Shown piece after piece: positions 1-8,121 of a stretch of 64,000 bases of DNA. The DNA lies in contig CAVSKV010000004.1 of NCBI GenBank assembly GCA_963728785.1, positions 620,001-684,000 of the forward strand, read 5' to 3'. The translations under genes and the position numbers were made by a program. Numbering within the stretch: the first letter of the stretch is position 1; each line of letters starts with the position of its first letter. The notes beneath the pieces were generated by a model, which saw only the letters and a list, made by a program, of their open reading frames with translations, ran no database searches and was not told the DNA's origin. This DNA is from JAGWRI01 sp963728785 (GTDB lineage: Bacteria; Gemmatimonadota; Gemmatimonadetes; Gemmatimonadales; Gemmatimonadaceae).

Positions 1-661
1 CGCGTCGCGCGAGATCAACTGCAAGATCGTCTATTACGGCCCGGGGTTGGGCGGCAAGACGTCGAACCTCGAGCACGTCTACGGCAAGGTGCAGCCGGAT
101 ACGCGCGGCAAGCTCATTTCGCTCGCCACCGAGACCGAGCGCACCCTGTTCTTCGACTTCCTGCCCGTGGACCTCGGCACGATCCGCGGTTTCAAGACGC
201 GCTTCCACCTCTACACGGTGCCCGGCCAGGTGTATTACAACGCCAGCCGCAAGCTCATCCTCAAGGGCGTGGACGGGATCGTCTTCGTGGGCGACTCACA
301 GTTCGAGCGCATGGAAGCGAACCAGGAGGCCATGCAGAACCTGTACGACAACATGGCCGAATACGGGTACGATCTCACGAAGATCCCATTCGTTCTTCAG
401 TATAACAAGCGCGACCTGCCGAACGCGGCGCCCGTCGCCGAGCTCCAGGCGGCCCTCAACCCCGGGTGGGAAGTGGTGGACGCGTCCCGGCACCGCGTGA
501 CCCCCGACCCCTATCACGCCGGCGAGAACCTCGTGGAACAACTCCCGACGGGAGAATGGCTGGAGCGGGCTCAGTACTTCGAAGCCGTCGCCATCACCGG
601 CGACGGCGTGTTCGAGACGCTGCGCGCCGTGAGCAAGCTCGTGCTCAAGACGCTGGCCTGA
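1..661 (+). CDS. mglA: MglA-like small Ras-family GTPase, 5' end outside the window
   Basis: The reading frame is open from the first bases of the window and ends at TGA 659-661, so the N-terminus is missing; the gene begins upstream. The visible protein starts just before the G1 P-loop (GPGLGGKT) and contains the TVPGQ segment typical of the MglA switch region and the NKRDL guanine-specificity motif. MglA GTPases control cell polarity and gliding or twitching motility in myxobacteria and Thermus, usually with a roadblock protein MglB as activating partner; MglB is not visible here and could lie upstream. The stop is 16 bases before the pgsA start, so the two are probably co-transcribed. Family assignment is strong; a motility role in this organism is inferred. 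Confidence 0.9.
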   Translation, partial: ASREINCKIVYYGPGLGGKTSNLEHVYGKVQPDTRGKLISLATETERTLFFDFLPVDLGTIRGFKTRFHLYTVPGQVYYNASRKLILKGVDGIVFVGDSQFERMEANQEAMQNLYDNMAEYGYDLTKIPFVLQYNKRDLPNAAPVAELQAALNPGWEVVDASRHRVTPDPYHAGENLVEQLPTGEWLERAQYFEAVAITGDGVFETLRAVSKLVLKTLA

Positions 662-677
662 GCGGCGCGGGGCACCG

Positions 678-1397
678 GTGAACCTCCCGAACTGGCTGAC
701 CGCGGGGCGCATCGTCGCGGCGCCGTTCATCGCCTGGCTGCCCTTCTCCGGGTCGTCCGAGCTCCGGTTCACGGCCTGGGCCCTGTTCGCCCTCGCCGCG
801 ATCACGGACTACATCGACGGCTACCTCGCCCGGTCGCGCGCCCAGGAAACCGACCTCGGGCGCCTGCTCGACCCGCTCGCCGACAAGCTCCTGCTGGTCG
901 CCACCTTCGTCCCGATGTTCGTGCTCATGGGGTCCGGCACCTCGGGGTCGCTCTTTTCGCCGCTCCACACGCCGATGGTGGCCGGCGCTGCCGGCGCCGT
1001 GATGAAGACCAGCGGATTGGCCGCGTTTCCCTTCGTCACCCCGTTCGGCCTCATCGGACTCCCCTGGTGGATACTCGCGGTCATCCTCGGCCGCGAAGCG
1101 TTCATGTCCGTCTTCCGGCAGATCGCCCGCTCGCGCGGCGTCGTCATCTCCGCCATCGGCCCCGCCAAGTGGAAGACGGCCATGCAGCTCGTGTGGGTGG
1201 GGTCGGCCTTCTTCTGGTTCTTCATCGCGACGGTGGCCATGAACCGCCATTGGAGCGGCGACGCCTGGCGCTATTTCGCGAACTTCAATGGGATTGTCGG
1301 AGTGTTCATGATGATCGGCGCCACCGTGCTCACCATGTACTCGTTGTGGCTGTACCTGAGTCGCTTCGGGCGGCTCCTCAGCGCCGCGCCGCGATAG
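678..1397 (+). CDS. pgsA: CDP-diacylglycerol-glycerol-3-phosphate 3-phosphatidyltransferase
   Basis: Integral membrane enzyme expected to make phosphatidylglycerophosphate from CDP-diacylglycerol and glycerol-3-phosphate, the committed step of phosphatidylglycerol synthesis. The CDP-alcohol phosphotransferase signature is complete near residues 37-62: DYIDGYLAR, then G, D and D at the expected spacing (DLGRLLDPLAD). Several hydrophobic segments follow. The protein is 239 residues, slightly longer than the usual 180-200 because of a loop after the catalytic helix (around residues 85-115). The start is GTG at 678, immediately before the conserved NLPNWLTAGR; no in-frame ATG fits. It sits 16 bases after the MglA-like gene. 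A phosphatidylserine or cardiolipin synthase of the same family cannot be wholly excluded, but the N-terminal NLPN(W/A)LT motif favours PgsA. Confidence 0.9.
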   Translation: MNLPNWLTAGRIVAAPFIAWLPFSGSSELRFTAWALFALAAITDYIDGYLARSRAQETDLGRLLDPLADKLLLVATFVPMFVLMGSGTSGSLFSPLHTPMVAGAAGAVMKTSGLAAFPFVTPFGLIGLPWWILAVILGREAFMSVFRQIARSRGVVISAIGPAKWKTAMQLVWVGSAFFWFFIATVAMNRHWSGDAWRYFANFNGIVGVFMMIGATVLTMYSLWLYLSRFGRLLSAAPR

Positions 1398-1459
1398 ACT
1401 CGCGCTCTGCCCGCGAGCAGATTGTTGGCGTGGCACGGACCCCGAACGGATGCCCGGAC

Positions 1460-2710
1460 ATGAAGATTGAGCTGGTGACGATAGGCGACGAACTGCTCCT
1501 GGGCTTCACGCTCGATACGAACGCCGCGTATATCGCCCGCCACCTGGCCGACATCGGCGTCGAGATCGAGCGGCGTACCACGGTGGGCGATGAAGCCGGG
1601 CAGATTGCCGTAGCGGTTCGCGAAGGCCTCGACCGCGCCGGCGCCGTGATCACCACCGGCGGTCTCGGCCCCACCAGCGACGACCTCACCAAACCGTCCA
1701 TTGCCGCGCTGTTCGGCCGCGAGATGCGCTTTGACGAGGAACATTTTGCCTGGATGGCCGAGCGGTGGCGCACTCGCTTCGGCCGCGAGATCCCGGCGGC
1801 CAACCGCCAGGAGGCGATGATTCCCGATGGGGCCACCAAACTGCGCAACAACCATGGCTCCGCTCCCGGCATCTGGCTGGAGGACGGGCACGGCCGCTGG
1901 GTGGCCATGCTTCCGGGAGTGCCGCGCGAGATGCGTGGGATGCTCGATGACACGCTGCTTCCCTTGCTCCGCGCCCGCGTGAACGGCGACCGCGTCGTCC
2001 GCTCGCTCACCCTGCGCACCACCGGACTGGCCGAATCGCTGGTTGCCGAGCGTGTGGCGGCGATCGCCGGCGGCGTGCCCGAAGCATCGCTCGCCTACCT
2101 GCCGAACGTTGATGGCGTCGATCTTCGGCTCACGGTTCGCGGGGTTGCCGCGGCCGAAGCCGACCGTCGCCTCGGCGCCGCGGCTGGCCGCCTGCGCGCT
2201 GCGTTCGGCGGCGACATCTACGGCGAGGGCGACTCCGATCTTGCGGCCGCGGTGCTCGACACCTGCCGCCATCGCGGACTCAAGATCGCCGTGGGCGAGA
2301 GCTGCACCGGCGGCATGGTGGGCGAGCGGCTGACGCGCATTCCAGGGGCGAGCGATGTGTTCGTGGGCGGCGTGATCGCCTACGCCAACGAGATCAAGAC
2401 GTCCCTGCTTGGCGTGCCCGCCACGACCATTGGCGAGCAAGGCGCGGTGAGCGAGGAGGTGGCCCGCGCCATGGCCACCGGGGCCCGCGCGCGCACCGGC
2501 GCCGAGATCGGCATCGCGGTCACCGGCATTGCGGGCCCGGACGGCGGCACTCCCGATAAGCCGGTGGGCACGGTGTGGATCGCGGGCGATCTTGCCGGCG
2601 ATGTGCGCGCCGTGCTGCTCCATTCGTGGGGCGATCGCCAGGAGGTGCGTGAGCGCTCGGCGCAGGCGGTGCTCAATCTCGTGCGGAAGATGCTCGCCGC
2701 CCAGGGCTGA
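1460..2710 (+). CDS. cinA: CinA-family protein with C-terminal nicotinamide-nucleotide amidase domain
   Basis: A 416-residue two-domain protein. Residues about 1-170 form a MoCF/molybdopterin-binding-like domain (starts MKIELVTIGDELLLG; GGLGPTSDD motif). Residues about 255-416 form the PncC amidase domain with the nucleophile-serine motif GESCTGG and the later GIAGPDGGTP segment. The PncC activity deamidates NMN to nicotinate mononucleotide in pyridine-nucleotide salvage; the N-terminal domain of some CinA proteins is an ADP-ribose pyrophosphatase. ATG 1460 is chosen because it begins the conserved N-terminus; the frame is open far upstream, but that extension overlaps pgsA and is not conserved-looking. 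It lies 62 bases after pgsA on the same strand. Confidence 0.93.
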   Translation: MKIELVTIGDELLLGFTLDTNAAYIARHLADIGVEIERRTTVGDEAGQIAVAVREGLDRAGAVITTGGLGPTSDDLTKPSIAALFGREMRFDEEHFAWMAERWRTRFGREIPAANRQEAMIPDGATKLRNNHGSAPGIWLEDGHGRWVAMLPGVPREMRGMLDDTLLPLLRARVNGDRVVRSLTLRTTGLAESLVAERVAAIAGGVPEASLAYLPNVDGVDLRLTVRGVAAAEADRRLGAAAGRLRAAFGGDIYGEGDSDLAAAVLDTCRHRGLKIAVGESCTGGMVGERLTRIPGASDVFVGGVIAYANEIKTSLLGVPATTIGEQGAVSEEVARAMATGARARTGAEIGIAVTGIAGPDGGTPDKPVGTVWIAGDLAGDVRAVLLHSWGDRQEVRERSAQAVLNLVRKMLAAQG

Positions 2711-2725
2711 GGTGCCCGCGGCCGG

Positions 2726-3580
2726 TCACCGTGTCCAGATCAGGATCGCGCCGCAGTACTTGCCATTCGCGGCTTCCACGGGCAGCGAGGCCAAGTTCTT
2801 GTAGACCTCGATGGCCTCGATGTTCTGGATGTGCAGGGTCTGGATCAATTCGAACGGGTCGTACAGGCTCGCATTGAAGCCGGGGGGCTGGTCCGTTCCC
2901 ATGCGCGGTGGGGCAGGCACGATGCCCGAGCTTATGGAATCCTGGATCCGGCCCGCGGGCCAGACCCGCTGACCATCCAGATTGATCAGAATGTGGTTGG
3001 TGCTGCACCCCGGAAAGAACAGTTGCGTGCCGTCGGGGTCCTGCCGCAGCCGGAGTCCCGGCACGCGGCGGAGCATGTCGGGCAGGTCGGCCGTCTTCAT
3101 CTTCTCCAGGTCTTCGTGCGTGTAGAACAGGCCGCTCCCCACGGACTGCGACCGGCGCCGGTAAAACTCGTCGTACTTCATGGTGTACGCGAGCCGCTCC
3201 GGCTTGCCGAACTCGCCCACGGCCTGGGACTTGACCGTGGGGAGCGCCGTGACGGACTGCGCGAGGGTGATGGTCTGCTCGGTTGTGGCGTCCGCGGCGA
3301 CGTCGACCGGGAGGCTCGCCGGCGCGAAGCCGAGTGCGCGCACGGTCAGCGTGCGGTGCCCGGCCGGCACTCCGGCAAGGCGGAACGCGCCCGTAGAATC
3401 GGCCGTCGTCACCAGCCCCAGGGTGTCGAGCGAGACCCTGGCGCCCGGTAGGGGGAGGGCGAGCGAGTCCACCACGCGTCCGGTCACGATGCCGGGCGAG
3501 CCGGTGGTCTGCTGCGTCCGTGCCGGCGCCGCGGCCACCGCGGTGAGCAGCGCCACGGCCACCCATGCCGATTTGCTCAT
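2726..3580 (-). CDS. Secreted carboxypeptidase-regulatory/TonB-plug-like protein without a barrel
   Basis: A 284-residue exported protein. A signal peptide (start MSKSAWVAVALLTAVAAAPA) is followed by a carboxypeptidase-regulatory-like beta-sandwich at about residues 30-110 (TGRVVDSLALPLPGARV, GAFRLAGVPAG) and then a plug-like segment (EDLEKMKTADLPDMLRRVPG, later ILINLDGQ and IEAIEVYKN). In a TonB-dependent receptor a barrel of 500 or more residues would follow, but the protein ends after the plug at KYCGAILIWTR. Two cysteines (FPGCST and KYCGA) could form a disulfide. ATG 3580 gives the cleanest signal peptide; GTG 3607 and ATG 3604 are in frame upstream. Its function is unknown. It converges on cinA with a 15-base gap. 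Confidence 0.8.
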   Translation of the reverse strand: MSKSAWVAVALLTAVAAAPARTQQTTGSPGIVTGRVVDSLALPLPGARVSLDTLGLVTTADSTGAFRLAGVPAGHRTLTVRALGFAPASLPVDVAADATTEQTITLAQSVTALPTVKSQAVGEFGKPERLAYTMKYDEFYRRRSQSVGSGLFYTHEDLEKMKTADLPDMLRRVPGLRLRQDPDGTQLFFPGCSTNHILINLDGQRVWPAGRIQDSISSGIVPAPPRMGTDQPPGFNASLYDPFELIQTLHIQNIEAIEVYKNLASLPVEAANGKYCGAILIWTR

Positions 3581-3717
3581 GAAGCATCGCGTTGGACAAC
3601 GCATCACGCCTCCCGGCGGGAGATCCCGGCCAGGGCGTCAGCCGTGGTCATCTACCATCCATAGTATGGGGCCAGGCCGGTGGCGCAAGGCGCACCCGGG
3701 AAGGTTCTGCGCCGAGG

Positions 3718-5262
3718 CTATTCTGGCGCGACCTCCACCGGCTCGCCGTGGTCCACGCGGCGGGGCAGGAGCAGGATCAGCGGCACGATGGCCAGAAACG
3801 CCACTGCCACGACGAGAAAGATGTGGTTGTAGGCGAGCACCGCGGCCTGCGCGTCCACGCGGAGCCCGAGTAGCGCCAGCGCCCGGCGCTGGGCCGTCTC
3901 CAGGCTCGCCCCGAGGGCCTGCATGCCCGCCGCGGTCTCCGCCAGGAACCGCCGCGCGATTGGACTGCCAGTATACTCGGCGAGCCGGGCGTAGTATCGC
4001 GACTCCCCGTGCGTGAGCATCGTGGCCGCAATCGCGATCCCGATGCTCCCCATGACCTGCCGCACGACGTTGTAGAGCCCGGTGGCGGCCGTCATCTCAG
4101 CGCGCGGAATGTGCGACAGCGCCGCCGTGCTGAGCGCCGCGAACAGGAAGCTGAATCCCGCGCCGGTCACCACCTGCGGCAGCGCCAGATCCCACAGGCC
4201 CGTCTGCGTGCTCATGCGGCCCAGCGGCCAGTAGCCCGACACGAGGAGCCCCAGCCCCAGCGCCACCATCAGCCGCGGCCCCAGCCGGTTGTACGACCGC
4301 CCCGCGATCGGCATGACGACCAACATGGCGAGACTGCGCGGCATGAGCGCGAGGCCGGCGTCCATGGCGGTGTACCCCTGCAGCCGCTCGAGGAACAGCG
4401 GCAGGATGAACAGCGTGGCGCTCAGCCCGGCGCCCATCGTGCCGCCCATGAACGTGGCGGCGCTGAACGACGGATCGCGCAGGAGTCGCAGGTCCACGGC
4501 GGGCCGCTCGGCGGTCAGCTCGCGCCACAGGAACAGCGCCATCCCCACCGCCGACAGGATCGCCAGCCGGACGATGAACGACGACTGGAACCAGTCGTTC
4601 CGCTCCCCCTCTTCGAGCATCAACTGGAAGGCGCCCAGGCCGACGATCATGAAGCCCAGCCCCGGGAAGTCGATCCCGGCCCGCGTCCGCTTGAGGTACG
4701 ACGGGTCGGACAGCACGCGCTGCACCATGATCAGGTTCAACAAACCGATCGGCACGTTGATGAAGAACACCCAGGGCCACGAATAGCGGTCGGTGAGCCA
4801 TCCGCCGAGGGTGGGGCCGATGGCCGGCGCAAGCACGACGCCCATGCCGTACACGCCCATCGCCAGCCCCTGTTCGGAGGGCGGGAAGCTCTCGCGCAGA
4901 ACGGCCTGCGGCACCGTGATCAACACGCCGCCCGCCATGCCCTGCACGATGCGGTAGAGCACGAGGATCGGCAGCGTGGTCGCGATGCCGCAGAGCATCG
5001 AGGCCCCGGTGAACACGGCGATCGCCACCATGTACAGCCGCTTGCGTCCGTAGCGCGCGCTCAGCATGCCGACGATCGGCATGATGAGCACGTTGGCCAG
5101 GATGTACCCGGTCACGACCCAGGTGATCTCTTCGATCGTGGCGCCGAGATTGCCGGCCATGTCCGGCAGTGCGACGTTGACGATGCTCGAGTCGAGCACC
5201 GCCATGATGTTGCCGATCATCACCGTGCTGGCGATCACCCATTTGCCGCGGTCCCGATCCAC
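3718..5262 (-). CDS. DHA2-family MFS drug/proton antiporter
   Basis: A 514-residue inner-membrane transporter with about 14 hydrophobic segments, as expected for the DHA2 (EmrB/QacA) family. Visible signatures include LDSSIVNVALPDM in the first helix, WVVTGYILANVLIMPI, the loop 2-3 motif SARYGRKR and the antiporter motif C region (VLAPAIGPTLGGWL). Such pumps expel amphipathic drugs using the proton gradient, often with an EmrA adaptor, which is absent here. The start is GTG 5262, two bases after the stop of the upstream marR gene; the frame is open much further upstream, but that region lies antisense to marR and does not look like protein. The arrangement implies a MarR-controlled efflux operon; the substrate is unknown. 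Confidence 0.92.
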   Translation of the reverse strand: MDRDRGKWVIASTVMIGNIMAVLDSSIVNVALPDMAGNLGATIEEITWVVTGYILANVLIMPIVGMLSARYGRKRLYMVAIAVFTGASMLCGIATTLPILVLYRIVQGMAGGVLITVPQAVLRESFPPSEQGLAMGVYGMGVVLAPAIGPTLGGWLTDRYSWPWVFFINVPIGLLNLIMVQRVLSDPSYLKRTRAGIDFPGLGFMIVGLGAFQLMLEEGERNDWFQSSFIVRLAILSAVGMALFLWRELTAERPAVDLRLLRDPSFSAATFMGGTMGAGLSATLFILPLFLERLQGYTAMDAGLALMPRSLAMLVVMPIAGRSYNRLGPRLMVALGLGLLVSGYWPLGRMSTQTGLWDLALPQVVTGAGFSFLFAALSTAALSHIPRAEMTAATGLYNVVRQVMGSIGIAIAATMLTHGESRYYARLAEYTGSPIARRFLAETAAGMQALGASLETAQRRALALLGLRVDAQAAVLAYNHIFLVVAVAFLAIVPLILLLPRRVDHGEPVEVAPE

Positions 5263-5264
5263 CG

Positions 5265-5741
5265 TTAGGCGCCCTCCGCCGGCGCGGCGGCCATCAGGGG
5301 GAGCACGAGGCGCATCGCTCGTTCCACCGCGCGGCGGTCGCTGGGAGACAGGGCGCCGAGCCGGGTTGCCACGATGGCGCGGGCGGCGCGGAAGTACGAT
5401 TCGAGACGAACGCGGCCGGCGCTGGTGAGCGAGAGGCGGAGGCGGCGGCGGTCGTCGGGATCGGGATGCCGGGTGACCAGCTTGCGGCGCACGAGCCCGT
5501 CCAGGAGGCGGGTGACCGCCGGCCGGCTCAACATGAGGTACTCCGCGAGCTGCGACGGCGCGCAGGCCGGATCGGCGTTCACGAACGCGAGGGCGCGGAT
5601 CTGGGGCAGGGTGAGGCCGTGCGGCCTGGTGCGGCGGAGTTGGGCGCGCACGAGCCGCGACACGGCGAGCCCGGCGTCCACGACGGCCGAGGCGCACCGG
5701 TCGGCGCTGCGCCCGCGCTTCGTCAGTGGCAATTGTTGCAT
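5265..5741 (-). CDS. MarR-family transcriptional regulator
   Basis: A 158-residue winged-helix regulator. The core runs from about residue 45: LTLPQIRALAFV, then APSQLAEYLMLSRPAVTRLLDGLVRRKLVTR (helix-turn-helix), then the wing DPDDRRRLRLSLTSAG. Proteins of this family usually repress their own operon and an adjacent efflux pump until a small phenolic or drug ligand binds. ATG 5741 fits the family length. It is followed after two bases by the MFS pump gene, so autoregulation of the pair is the natural model. A good sigma70-like promoter lies so close that the transcript would start at or within two bases of the ATG (see promoter entry). Confidence 0.9.
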   Translation of the reverse strand: MQQLPLTKRGRSADRCASAVVDAGLAVSRLVRAQLRRTRPHGLTLPQIRALAFVNADPACAPSQLAEYLMLSRPAVTRLLDGLVRRKLVTRHPDPDDRRRLRLSLTSAGRVRLESYFRAARAIVATRLGALSPSDRRAVERAMRLVLPLMAAAPAEGA

Positions 5742-5748
5742 AATGTGA

Positions 5749-5777
5749 ACTATAAATCCGCGGCCGGCGTGGCTCAA
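5749..5777 (-). promoter_or_regulatory. Predicted sigma70-type promoter of the marR-MFS operon, probably leaderless
   Basis: On the minus strand TTGAGC (complement of 5772-5777) is separated by 17 bases from TATAGT (complement of 5749-5754). The -10 box matches the sigma70 consensus at five of six bases and the -35 box at four. Only seven bases separate the -10 box from the ATG at 5741, so the expected transcription start coincides with the start codon. Consensus match and spacing are seen; activity is inferred. Confidence 0.5.
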
Positions 5778-5878
5778 TGGCGGCCAGCCCCGCGTGGCGG
5801 CCCGAAGGCGCGGGCGAGCCGCTGCAGGTCGCGCTCGAATCGTTCTTCGCCGTGGTGCACGGCGAGACGGGCTGACGG

Positions 5879-6961
5879 CTACGCCTCCGCCCGCGCCGCC
5901 ACGCGGGCGCGCGCCAGCACGTACGATCCAATCACGAGCAGCGCGGCCAGCAGTTGCGCGCCCAGTGTCTGAACCGTGGGGAACAGCGAGAACCAGAGGC
6001 CCGCCCAATCCGGGATGAATCCGTGCAGGGCGTGGATCGTGGTCGTGGGAATCCACTGCGCGAGCTGCATCTCCTGTGCCTGCTCGCCCACCATCACCAG
6101 CAGCACGCCGCCCAGCAGCACGCCGGTGAGCACGAGCATCTTGCGGTAGGGCAGCCGGCGTTGCGCTACGAAGGTCACCACCGCGACGATGGACGTGAGC
6201 GCGAGCCCCACGAGTACGCCGCGCAGCACGATGAGATTTCCCAACTGGAGCCGGTAGCTCTGCAGGAAGAGCACGACCTCGACTCCCTCGCGGTAGAGCG
6301 ACGTGAAGCCGAGCAATCCGAGCCCCCATAGCAGGCGGCGGCGGGAGATCACCGAGGCGGGCTCCATCGGCTCGGCGGGCGGCCGGTTGGCCACGCCCGC
6401 ACCCACCATCAGCGCCTTCTTGCGCCGGGTGTGGACGCTGATCCAACCCGTCCAGTAGACCTTGTGGAAGAACCAGTTCATGACAAGCAGTAGCACGAGG
6501 ATGGCCACGAGGCCCGTGGCCGCCTGGAGGTCGAGGGCGGGCACGCTCTCGGAGAGTTGCGTCATGATGCCAGCCACCGCGAACCATGTGGCGAGCGTCG
6601 CCGCAAAGGCGATGGCAGCACCGGCTGCGACCGGGCGCTGGAACCGCTGCTCGCCCCCCACCATGCTAGCCGTGATCGCCGCCAGAACGAGGATGCACTC
6701 CAGCCCCTCGCGGAACGTGAGGACGCCGATGTCGAAAATGGCCACGGCACCTGAGGCGTGGGCCGCCCTGGGATCGGGGTTCCCGGACGCGGTGAGCGCC
6801 TGCCAGGTCAGGACGGCGGCCACGGCGAGCACCGCCAGCACGAGTGCTACGCGGGTCGCCATACGGCCAGGGCGGGGCAACTCGATGCGCCGGGCTGGCA
6901 CGCCAGGCGGCGCCAGGGTGGACCCGGCAGACGACGACTCGTTGGGCTCGGTCGGGGGCAT
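5879..6961 (-). CDS. FTR1-family iron permease
   Basis: A 360-residue membrane protein of the FTR1/EfeU family, which transports ferric or ferrous iron. Two REGxE iron-binding motifs, the hallmark of the family, are present: REGLE at about 84-88 and REGVE at about 224-228, each in a transmembrane helix. About seven hydrophobic segments are visible. The N-terminus has a Pro/Ser-rich cytoplasmic stretch before the first helix (about 36-54). No EfeO/EfeB, copper oxidase or P19 partner is adjacent. ATG 6961 is preferred; TTG 7021 is in frame but lies inside or beside the predicted promoter. It is separated from marR by 137 bases in which I see no gene. Confidence 0.9.
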   Translation of the reverse strand: MPPTEPNESSSAGSTLAPPGVPARRIELPRPGRMATRVALVLAVLAVAAVLTWQALTASGNPDPRAAHASGAVAIFDIGVLTFREGLECILVLAAITASMVGGEQRFQRPVAAGAAIAFAATLATWFAVAGIMTQLSESVPALDLQAATGLVAILVLLLVMNWFFHKVYWTGWISVHTRRKKALMVGAGVANRPPAEPMEPASVISRRRLLWGLGLLGFTSLYREGVEVVLFLQSYRLQLGNLIVLRGVLVGLALTSIVAVVTFVAQRRLPYRKMLVLTGVLLGGVLLVMVGEQAQEMQLAQWIPTTTIHALHGFIPDWAGLWFSLFPTVQTLGAQLLAALLVIGSYVLARARVAARAEA

Positions 6962-7016
6962 ATCGAAGCGGCGGAGCGGACGCGAAAATTGGGGCCGCAG
7001 CTCCAATAATCCCGAT

Positions 7017-7041
7017 GACAATTGTCGCGATTCAAAAAATA
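7017..7041 (-). promoter_or_regulatory. Candidate -10 element and palindromic operator upstream of the iron permease
   Basis: An unusually AT-rich patch holds TATTTT (complement of 7036-7041), followed downstream on the minus strand by the perfect 10-base palindrome GACAATTGTC (7017-7026). The palindrome would lie just after the predicted transcription start, a position suited to a repressor site. It does not match a Fur box. Both assignments are inferred. Confidence 0.3.
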
Positions 7042-7423
7042 GCCGCCCGTTCCGGGCCGAGTCAACGCTTGTCGCTAGGACGGACCGGGCGCCAAGAGCT
7101 GGTCTACGAGCGTAGGCGCACCCCGAAACAACGCCTCGAGGTTCACCGTTGCTTCGTATTCGCCATCCCGAGTGTGGTGTGTCGCCCGGTCACGTTCGAC
7201 GTGCGGGCCGGCGTCGCCGGGACGCCAAACGCCGATCGTTTGGCGGCGCGGGTCTAAGTCATGCCGGGCGGAACCTGCACCGAATGGACGGAGATGTCGA
7301 CGACGAGACTGGTGAACTTGCCGATGCAGACATCGCAAGGCGGCGCGACGCAGGCATGCGTGTCCGGAATGGCGCGCACAAGCATCGCGACGAGCCGCGC
7401 GCCGTCCTGGCAGGCATTTCGGG
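7042..7423. other. Intergenic stretch without a recognised gene
   Basis: This 380-base stretch separates the iron permease from grpE. Open frames on both strands (the longest about 87 codons, minus strand 7075-7338) show no recognisable family, no ribosome-binding site and an amino-acid composition typical of chance frames in GC-rich DNA. A decayed gene cannot be excluded. Confidence 0.5.
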
Positions 7424-7429
7424 TATGAT
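7424..7429 (+). promoter_or_regulatory. Candidate -10 box for grpE-dnaJ
   Basis: TATGAT matches the sigma70 -10 consensus at five of six positions and lies 38 bases before the grpE ATG. No good -35 box stands at 16-18 bases upstream, and no CIRCE inverted repeat or sigma32-like element was seen. Confidence 0.3.
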
Positions 7430-7467
7430 CATTGCACCCGGGCCCTCATGGGACGAACTTTACCTTC

Positions 7468-8112
7468 ATGAAGCACAAGCCCGATTCCAACCATCCCCCC
7501 GCCGGGCGGGAAGGGGCCGACGAAGTGTCCACTGCCAAAGCTGCAGCGGCCGAGCGCGAACCTGGGACGCCGATGGCCGAGGCTCAGGATCCGCCGGTAG
7601 CTGCCCCCACCGCTGCCCCAGCCGCTCCAAGCGCCCCCGCCGCGACCGACCGAGCCGCCGAGCTCGAAGCGGAAGTCGCCGACCAACGTGACAAGTTGCT
7701 CCGCTTGGCTGCAGAGTACGACAACTTCCGCAAGCGAACGGTGCGCGAACGCCAGGAAGCCGAGCTGCGGGGCATGGGGGTCCTGATTCGGGGCCTTATC
7801 GACCCGCTCGACGACCTCGGGCGCTTCGCCCACGTGGACCCCGCCACGGTGGATGCGGCGACGGTGGTGCAGGGTGCGGACATGGTGGAGAAGAAGGTCT
7901 TCAAGACGCTGGCCGGGCACGGGCTTGAAGTGCTGAACCCACTCGGCCAGCCGTTCAACCCGGCCGTGCACGAGGCGGTCTCGACCACCCGCGCCGAACT
8001 CCCCGAGCAGGACCATCGCGTGGCCCAGGTCTACCAGGTCGGGTATACGTTCAACGGCCAGCTGCTTCGACCCGCGCGCGTCGTCGTGACGCAGTGGTAC
8101 GACGAACCCTAG
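7468..8112 (+). CDS. grpE: Nucleotide exchange factor GrpE
   Basis: A 214-residue co-chaperone that releases ADP from DnaK. A low-complexity Ala/Pro/Glu-rich N-terminal tail (about 1-60) precedes the long dimerisation helix (ELEAEVADQRDKLLRLAAEYDNFRKRT, about 65-90) and the C-terminal beta domain with the conserved HEAVSTT segment and final VVTQ. ATG 7468 is chosen over TTG 7432 because the latter adds a short unconserved stretch; neither has a clear Shine-Dalgarno sequence. dnaJ follows after nine bases. dnaK and hrcA are not adjacent. Confidence 0.93.
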   Translation: MKHKPDSNHPPAGREGADEVSTAKAAAAEREPGTPMAEAQDPPVAAPTAAPAAPSAPAATDRAAELEAEVADQRDKLLRLAAEYDNFRKRTVRERQEAELRGMGVLIRGLIDPLDDLGRFAHVDPATVDAATVVQGADMVEKKVFKTLAGHGLEVLNPLGQPFNPAVHEAVSTTRAELPEQDHRVAQVYQVGYTFNGQLLRPARVVVTQWYDEP

Positions 8113-8121
8113 CAATCCCGC

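Noticed and set aside
5263..5931. N-terminal extension of the MFS transporter over marR
   Set aside because: The extension is antisense-like Arg/Pro-rich sequence, while marR in the same interval has a full winged-helix domain; GTG 5262 fits directly after its stop.
7075..7338. An 87-codon minus-strand frame between the iron permease and grpE
   Set aside because: No ribosome-binding site, no recognisable motif and a composition typical of chance frames; kept only as a note in the intergenic entry.
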